Source: Pascua guehoae
Taxonomy: Eukaryota > Basidiomycota > Tremellomycetes > Trichosporonales > Trichosporonaceae
NCBI GenBank assembly: GCA_001600415.1
Contig: BCJX01000012.1
Coordinates: forward strand, 1,153,239 to 1,217,238
Direction of reading: 5' to 3'
DNA: 64,000 nucleotides
The position numbers and the translations under genes were made by a program. Shown in pieces: positions 57,069 through 64,000 of the stretch. How positions within the stretch are numbered: position 1 is the stretch's first letter; the number at the start of each line of letters is the position of its first letter. The notes below the pieces were generated by a model. The model did not search any database. It was given only the letters and a program-made list of their open reading frames with translations, and was not told where the DNA came from.

Positions 57069-59605
57069 CTACTTCCAGCCCTCGGCCACCCGCACGCCGA
57101 CAAGCCGCACAATCTCGCCGACACGCCGCACCCGGTCCGCGAGCTCGGGCGCGGCCAGCTCCGTGGTCCAGTCGGCAGTCTTGCCGCCGAGCTCGGCAAG
57201 CATGGCACACAGGACGGCCGCGTCGCGGTAGAGTGCGCGGGCGCCGAGCTTGGCCGCGTGGGTGGTCGCAACGGCGGCAAAGTGGGCTGCGCGCTCGAGT
57301 GCGGCCTCGTCGAGTGATCCGGTGGGCTCTGGGATGGCAGTGGTGTGTGGGTTATGCGACGTGCCGTCTGCCTGGGTCGTCGTCACGCCCGCGAGCTCGG
57401 CGCCGTCCGCGTCGCCCATGGCGATTGCGGCCCACGCCTTGGCGCGCACGAGAGCTGCGCGCGCCACGCCCTCGTCGTCCGTCACCTCGGCCCAGATGGC
57501 GGCGGCTTGCTGCTCGGCCTTGCGCGGGAGCCCGAGGCCCAGGAGGGTTTCGGCGAGCGCGAGGCTGGCGGCGCGGTGGAGGTGCCACAGCCCCAGGGCC
57601 GAGGAGAGGTGGTGTGCGGCGAGAACGTCCGACAGCACGAGATGCGCAGGCGCATGGGAGTCGAGGCGGGAGCGGGCGCGCGAGAGGCACAATGTCACTT
57701 GGCCATGCGCAAACATGATTCCCCGGGACGGTTTTGTGGCCGTCGGGTCAAAGACGGAGCGGAGGGGCCCGCCAGGGCCGACACGCACCGACGACGATGG
57801 CGATGGACGCAGGCCCTCGAGGACGGCCTGCGCGTCGGCATCGTCCGCAAGCGTGACCTGCCGCTCGAGGACAAACCACACCGTCTGCGCCCACGAGCGG
57901 TAGTCGGTGATCGTCATGTTGTCCACTGTCGGCTCGTCGAGGAGGAGGGCGAGGGCGTCGTCAAAGCGGCCGTCCTGCGCAATCTGTTGTCAGTGGCGAC
58001 AATCCCACCATGGAAACCTACCCTCTCTGCCCGTCCACGCAGGACCTCCTTGGTCACCTCGCCCGTGAGGTCGGGCCCCGAGAGAGCCAGCGTCTCGTGA
58101 ATCTCGGCGAGCGTGTCGGCGCCTGGGGGTGTGAGTACAAAGTGGTATTCCCGCAACATACCCATCATCGTCCATAAGGTCGCCTGTGCCGCATGCCATG
58201 CAGGGATGCTGAGGTGCCCAATAGCCATTCGATCCTTGCCCGTGTCGTCCTTAGTCCTAAACGTGCGCGTGCGCATGAGCGCAGAGTAGATGCGGCGAAA
58301 CGCATAGTGGACCGGCTCGCCCATGTCAATGGCCGCCTTGAGCGCCCACAGCTCGTCGGCCGGGTCTCGGGCCCTCCCGAGTCGCCGGAGCGCGGTTGGG
58401 TTGGCGTCGACGCGCGGGGTGGAAAAGTTGGGCCACGCAACCGCGTCCATCTCAGTCTTGAGGCGCGTGCGGAGACTGAGGCAGCGAGCCAGGCAGTCGC
58501 GATCCATGGACCCGCGAGCAGTACGGATCGCCTCCTCGAGCGACTCGGCCGCCGCGTCGAGCGCGCCCGTGTTGTAGTGAAACGTCGCGAGCGTGAGCAG
58601 CGCGTGCTGGTGTTGGGGACGGTCGGAGACACCTCCAAACGATTCGTAGAATGTGCGCACGGCTTCGACCGCGCCGACATAGTCGCCCGATGCAAGGTCG
58701 GCTTCCCACTTGCTCATCGAGCTCAGACGCAGGTCGACAGAGGTATCTTGCACATCGCCTGCGTGTGAGTTTTAAAGTGTACAGTTAGGGACGACTCACG
58801 ATACATGGACCACGCAGGGAGGACACTACTCTCCGAGACACTGACGCCGCACCATTCGGCCGTCTGGGCCGCGAGCATGCTCGTCTCGTCAAAGAGCGCG
58901 CGGCGGAGCTTGATCATGAGGCGGCGGAAGAACATGCCGAGCGGCGAGCGGCGCTCGATCGGCTCGGGTCCTTCGAGCGCCTCGTCTGCATCCTCGCTGA
59001 CACGATTACGGAGCTCGCGCTCGATGGCTGCTGTGTGAGCCTTGGGCTTAAATCTGTGATGAAATCCGTGATGAACACTCACTGTCAATCGACGAGCATC
59101 CGTCGGCAATGGTCTCAAAGCGGAGTCGCTGCAATCAGACGCCAGCCCGATCACGTACCCTGCTACTACTCACAAACTCGTCCATCCAGCTCTTGAACAT
59201 GCCCGCCTCTTCAGCCTCGGGCGACACTGCCTGGCCCCTCGCCGTGAGCTTGTCATTGTTGCGTGCGATCGCCGCCGCCTCCTTCTCCACCAGGCGGTCC
59301 GTCTCGGTGCGAAGGGCATTAAACGTCGCGGGTGTGGGGTTGACCTACTCGTCAGTCCATGTTGATACGACTCTGTGACTCACCTCGTAAGCCTCCTTTG
59401 CAATCACTTCGAGAATGGCCGCGACAAATGGTGCAGAGTACACATTCGGCCCTGGGCGGTTGTCGGGCATTGGGAGCGGCGATACGCATACCACCAGCCA
59501 CGCGAGCGCGAGGTGCAGCGGCGCCTGCGTTGCGGGGGTACCTCCCAGCGAGCCGTGTTTTGGAGGGAGGTCCGAGTCGAAGCGGTACGGCGAGCGGATG
59601 TGCAT
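57069..59605 (-). CDS. APC5: APC5, anaphase-promoting complex subunit 5
   Basis: Scaffold subunit of the APC/C ubiquitin ligase that triggers anaphase. Six exons, 59605-59384, 59344-59174, 59128-59083, 59030-58800, 58758-58022 and 57974-57069, join in phase to 770 residues. The N-terminal helical domain runs to about 210. The family signature is near 175: RRSPLGMFFRRLMIKLRRAL (Apc5 SPLGxFxR). From about 225 on there are TPR-like helix pairs: MSKWEADLASGDYVGAVEAV, then ALLTLATFHYNTGALDAAAE and SLEEAIRTARGSMDRDCLAR, the typical Apc5 TPR, then long Ala/Leu-rich helices to the C-terminus. Start: the ATG giving MHIRSPYRFDSDLPPKHG, since the upstream frame reads unlike coding sequence. CDK1, whose activity the APC/C terminates, lies in the same window, though not adjacent. 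Confidence 0.87.
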
Positions 59606-60315
59606 GGTCGATGTGGTTGGGGTGGACAGTGTCAACAACACTTGGGCAATCCACCTCCACTCGTATGGTTCAAACGCGAGGCGCGCCCAAAGGGACTCAG
59701 GGTTTCGCACGTGGGAACCATGCGAAAACTCATGTGGTCCTCCAGGGTTGCGTGTGTCAATCATGTCAAACTCGATGCCAAACGCTTCCATGTGCACACG
59801 CTCGGGATTGCCTCAACCAATTCGCCTCTGGAAACAGCATATGGACAGCTGGTGGCCTGTGAGGACATTGATGAATCACACTCGCCTTTATTCCCCAGAG
59901 TAAAGGAAGAAAGAGAATGGATAAAAGTTCGAAGGAGGATCTCCCTCTGCAATTGCCACTCGTCCGAGGCGTCACTTGGCCAAAGGCAAGACGCATTCCA
60001 ATCGGGTTCTCTCAGCGCAAAACCAGCAGCGACGTCCCATGCAGAGTGGCGACATGCAACAAATACCCATAGAACACCATGTCATAAAGAATAACCAAAA
60101 AAGAGCAAGTAGACTAAATACCCACACCAAACCCAGCAAGCAGTCCTCGACAGTCGACCACAAACTGCATTTAGACGTACAGTTACAACTCGTCAATGTC
60201 TCGTGATCACAGCTGGCCGCCTTGGCACCACGCGTACTCTCGGGTGGCGCCACAATTAAAAACCTCATAATTCCCCCGGGCGCAACGGGGGAGAGGGGTA
60301 CCTAAGTATGGTATC
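59606..60315. other. Intergenic region between the APC5 start and the transcription-factor stop
   Basis: About 710 bases with both genes on the minus strand. It should contain the APC5 promoter and the 3' UTR of the upstream factor. Region 60060-60130 is A-rich. Nothing else seen. Confidence 0.5.
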
Positions 60316-63300
60316 TCACATACCCGCGAGAATCTTCTCCCAGCTGGCCCAGTCGGCCTCGCGGAGGACATAGTCAATGTTGATGCCCGAGGTGCGCCAC
60401 GACGCGAGCCATGCGGACACGGCGGCAATGTGCGCGTTTGCGGCGGCGTTTGGCGCCGGGGTCGCGTCGCGGTCGCGAGCGGGAGAGGGCGACTTGTTGT
60501 GTGCGCTCGCACCGCTGCCCGTGCTGGCAGCCGCAGCCGAGCCGGTGGCCGAGGCTGCACCGTTGGGGGCGGGAGCGTCGCCGTTGGTCGTGGGGAGGGC
60601 GGCCTTTGCGCTCGTGCTCGCGCTGGGCGAGACGCTGCCCGACGCCACTCGGGGCCCTGCATCGACCTTTGCAATCACTTCGCGCAGGATGCGGACAGCC
60701 AGACGCGCAAATGTGCCGGCGTCGCTCGAAGCGCCGACCGAGTCGAGCAGCTCGGAGCCGTCCGCCATGCCCGCCCGCATGGCGAGGTACTCGGGGGACA
60801 TGGAGATTGTCTGCGCACCGGGACCAGCGACTGCACGCTCGACGTGCATGATGAGCGCGAGCGTCGCGGCCGACTCAAAGACGGTGGCAGGGTTGAAGAG
60901 GCGGGGGGAGAGCTTTGGGTCGAGCATTTTTGCCGACTTTTGACACCGGAGTGACGCAAGGCAGACCTGGGCAATGACGGCACGGACGCCCGGTGACGCG
61001 GTGGGGGATAGGTACGTCGCGAGGTGTGCGCGGTGGACGCCGAGTCGGTAGGCGAGGAGCGTCGAGTGGAGACGCACACGGTGGGGGGCGAGGTAGGGGT
61101 GTGCCGAGTCAAAGCGCGTCTCGGTGAGCGGGAATAGACGGAGGTACGGCGGCAGGGCGTCCTGGAACGCGTCGAGTGAGGCGTCAAAGCGGAGGACGAG
61201 GTCGTGGGGCGTACCCGAAGGACCAACGGTGGCAAACGAGTCGAGAATGGGGGTGATGCGGCGCGCGAGGTGGGTGTGGATGAAGAGGGCGGTGCATGCC
61301 GTGGGACCGGCTTCCGTCGAGTGGGGAGGCAGAGTGGGAGCGTCGGGCGCAATCTTGTACAGGTCCTGCTCCGAGATTGGGGACGGGAGGTGAATGCCCT
61401 GGTGCGCGTCGAGAATAGTGTATGGGAACGCCGTGTCAAAGGCAAACTGTCTGTCGGCAACGTAGAGGGCCCACATGACGCGGCGCCGGAGTTCGCGTTC
61501 GCCCTGCGAGATCCCTTCCCACTCTTTGCTCATGCCGAGCGCCTGTGCCGTCTTGACGGCCTGTGCGAGCCAGCCGCCCGCAAGCACAATCCTGTCCTTG
61601 CGGAAGCCAAGGGTTGCGTAGCGGAACAAGACGAGCTTGTGCGCAATGGCCATGACCGACGGGACATCGCGCTGCTCTGCAATCTGCGACGTGAGGAGCG
61701 CGAGCTCAAAGTAGCGCTGGTCCAGTGGTGTTGGGTCGGCGCTGGATGCAGGCTGGTTGGCAATGATGCGGCTCGCCGAGCGGGGGGCGCTCGTCGCCGT
61801 TGTGCCGCCCGAAGCAAGGAGGAGCTTGCCCGTTTCCTCGGGAAGGACGCGGAGGGCGACGGCAAGGAACGCAAAGGCGTTTGCGAGGGTGGTGGCGTCG
61901 CCCTCCCGAAGCTTGCCCGACGCACGGCGCTCGAGCAGCGAATGAAAGTCTTCGACAAACTGGGGTTGGAGAAGCGAGACGCCCTCTGTGAGGAATGGGT
62001 CCGAGAAGAATGTGTTGAACAGAATCGACTGCGTCTCGGCGGACGGCAGCGACGCCATGAGCGTGACGAGCGGGACGCTGTACGCATCGTAGCGCGCCGC
62101 CGCGCTCGAGCTAAACGAGCTGCCAGTTGGTGCGGGAGGGAGAACGGCGGGGAGACTGTGGCGTGGCGGGGCTCGGGGCCGCGAGAGGGTGCTGACCGGC
62201 CGGGGAAGTTCGCTGATAGGCGGGGGGCGGACCTTTTTCTTCTTGGGCGGCGCCGAGGCGAGCTCGAGGAGCTCTCCGGAAAGCTCGTCGTCGACGCTCG
62301 CGTCGCGCTTTTTACCGCGCGACGACACGCTGTCCTTTGCCTCGTCGCCGCTCTCGAGCTCGTCCACCTCGTCGTCCTTTTCGCCGAGCATGTCGGCCAG
62401 TTCGTTTTCGACGCCACCGCCACCGCTTGCGCTGAGGCTCACAACACGCGGAGCGGGTTTACTCGCATTGCTCTCGGCCTCGCCCTCGTCGCTGCTTGAT
62501 CCGTATCCGTTGACAATGCGGTCGCGGTCTAGGCGGCGCTTGCGCTCGACAAGGCCGCTTGCGGCAGACGTCGGACGGCTCCCGTTGGCTGTGGCGCCGC
62601 CCTTTGAACGCGGCGCACTCGACATCCACGCTGGCGATCCGCCGTTGCTGTACCGTTGTCCCGCGTGGCTCGGGCGAGGCGCCTCGTACTTGTCTCCACT
62701 TTGGGCTGCGGCAGCAGCGCGGCGGGCGGCATTGTGTGGGTTGTTGGCCTCGGTTTCCTCCGAGTAGTGGCATGGATGGCCCTTGCGCAGACATGACGAG
62801 CACGACGGGCGGACCTGGTCACACTGCGTGCGTCAGCCTGTGGTTGTTGGGGTTGGTTGGAAACGGTGGCTGCTGCATGTTTTGGCGGGGGGGGGGGTAT
62901 TCCACCTGCCACCTGCGCTCGCCTTGCCGCCTCGCCGCTCGCCATTCGCCGCTGGCGGCTCGGCACCGCACATCGGAGCTGTGCAGAAAACGTACCTTGA
63001 TCTTGCGGTGGTGACATAAATCACACGAGCTCTTGCGGCTCTTGCTGCCGCCCGAGGTTGTAGGCTTTGGGCTCGGCACGACGGGCGTCACGACGGGTGC
63101 GGGGGGTGGGGGTGGTGGGGGTGCTGGTTCGTCGTCGCCAAGCTCGTCGACCTCGTCGTCGTCTCCCGACTCGCGCTTTGTGCCTGCACCGGGGGGCGAG
63201 GCCGAAGTTGCGCTCAAGCTTGCGACTGTGCTGGGTGCTACGCCACTTGCGGCGGGTGTGAGACGGTCGCGGCGGTCACGGTCGTCGGCGGAGTGGTCGT

Positions 63301-63358
63301 TTACACGGATCACGAGGCTGGGTACCGACATGGGTGCGGGGGCAGGTGACGCGGACAT
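60316..63358 (-). CDS. Zn(II)2Cys6 fungal transcription factor
   Basis: A nuclear DNA-binding regulator. Two exons, 63358-62996 and 62823-60316, join to 956 residues. The binuclear zinc cluster spans residues 112-139 across the intron: Cys112, 115, 122, 129, 132 and 139 in the order CDLCHHRKIK / CDQVRPSCSSCLRKGHPC, spacing CX2CX6CX6CX2CX6C. Before it is a Ser/Pro-rich region with an acidic stretch; after it are Lys/Arg clusters (KKKKVRPPP near 325) likely to be nuclear signals, and acidic segments. From about 365 to 760 the chain is helical and matches the fungal middle homology region, including REGDATTLANAFAFLAVALR and RRRVMWALYVADRQFAFDTA followed by HLPSPISEQDLYKIAP. The regulated pathway cannot be told. 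The C-terminal 130 residues mix Ala/Ser-rich sequence and a final helix ending WEKILAGM. Confidence 0.88.
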
Positions 63359-64000
63359 GGAGAGGGAAGAGATTGCAAGGTGGGAGCCAAGAAGGGTTTA
63401 GGGGGAGGGGGAGGGGGAGGGTGCCGGGGACCAGAGACTGCCTGCCGTAGCGGTGTTGGGGGGGATCGGTGGATGGGCCGGGGGGGCGGGGACGCGCGTG
63501 CGTCGCACGGGTGCACGGTGTGCTGGGCGGGGCGGCGGGCGGCTGGCGGCGGGCGGCGGGAGACGCAGGCAAGCCAACTAGCTAGCAAGGAGACGTGCGT
63601 GCGTGCGACGGAGGAGGAAGCAAAGGCGCGGGCGGGCGGGCAGGTGCGGGGCCTGCGGGGGGACGCTCGCGCGCGGGAAAGATGGGCCCAACACTCCAAA
63701 GGTGGAACACGGCACGACGCGGCGAGCACCGTGCGTTGGCGGCGGTGGAGGTGGTTGATAGCTGATGACCTTGCAACCAGGCGGGGTGGGAGGCTCGTCT
63801 TGTCCAACGGGTCAGTTGGCTAGTGGGATGGTGGTGGTGGTAGTGATGGTGGTGGTGGTGGTGGTGGTGGTGACGAGGATGGGGATGGTGGGGATTGGGG
63901 GCAAGACGACGGAAGACCAGACTAGTCGATGGGCGGGCGGGCGGGCGGGGTGGTGCTGCGGTGCACTACGCTCGGTCGGCTCTTCGAGCTGTGCGCGCGC
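63359..64000. other. Upstream region of the transcription-factor gene
   Basis: About 640 bases of promoter and leader. It contains G-rich runs near 63402-63420 and a TGG/GGT trinucleotide array at 63827-63873. No gene recognised up to the window edge. Confidence 0.5.
63827..63873. repeat. Imperfect (GGT)n trinucleotide repeat
   Basis: About 15 GGT/TGG units with two interruptions. Confidence 0.9.

Noticed and set aside
61204..62499. A 431-codon frame antisense to the Zn2Cys6 factor
   Set aside because: Same shadow effect; translation is Arg/Glu-rich without a domain.

Overview
The window is nuclear DNA of a basidiomycete yeast, most likely a tremellomycete of the Trichosporonales type. The evidence is high GC content, genes split by many short introns (often 34-80 bases, GTGAGT/GTGCGT/GTACGT donors), several micro-exons, intron-bearing tRNA genes and fungal-only families. 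No single marker fixes the genus; this is inference from gene structure and protein flavour.

Layout. 1-9.4 kb: COQ2 (cut by the left edge, ubiquinone synthesis), LSM2 (U6 snRNP/mRNA decay), SEN34 (tRNA splicing endonuclease), the mitotic kinase CDK1, a small acidic protein, and an AlkB-type dioxygenase with CUE-like and GRF zinc-finger modules. 10.3-15.3 kb: a secretory EF-hand (Ssp120/nucleobindin-like) protein and a membrane acyltransferase of the wax-synthase MBOAT class. 15.3-18.3 kb: no convincing gene. 18.3-23.1 kb: a Rsr1/Ras-like GTPase, a 79-residue protein and a LURP-one/tubby-like protein whose introns hold a minisatellite and, antisense, an intron-containing tRNA-Met gene. 23.4-29.5 kb: a SERCA-type Ca2+ pump and dynactin subunit 4, divergently arranged. 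31.1-35.4 kb: a very long Ser/Pro-rich orphan protein.

35.4-45.2 kb is gene-poor and holds Pol III genes (tRNA-Glu, U6 snRNA, tRNA-Pro), relics of tRNA-Pro and U6, and a tandemly duplicated pair of small secreted Gly/Pro-rich proteins, one carrying an internal frame disturbance. 45.2-48.0 kb encodes an 870-residue protein that joins a possible RNase III-like region to a SUMO-like fold; this is the best candidate for something undescribed. 49.6-63.4 kb: DNM1 (mitochondrial fission dynamin), a membrane-anchored SGNH hydrolase with a 146-base assembly gap in its first intron, APC5 (anaphase-promoting complex) and a Zn2Cys6 transcription factor.

There is no operon-like logic, but some genes share a process: LSM2 acts on U6 RNA, whose gene lies 36 kb away; SEN34 is a catalytic subunit of the enzyme that removes the introns seen in all three intact tRNA genes; CDK1 and APC5 are opposing cell-cycle regulators. 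All splice sites were placed by eye using reading phase and family similarity, with no transcript data.
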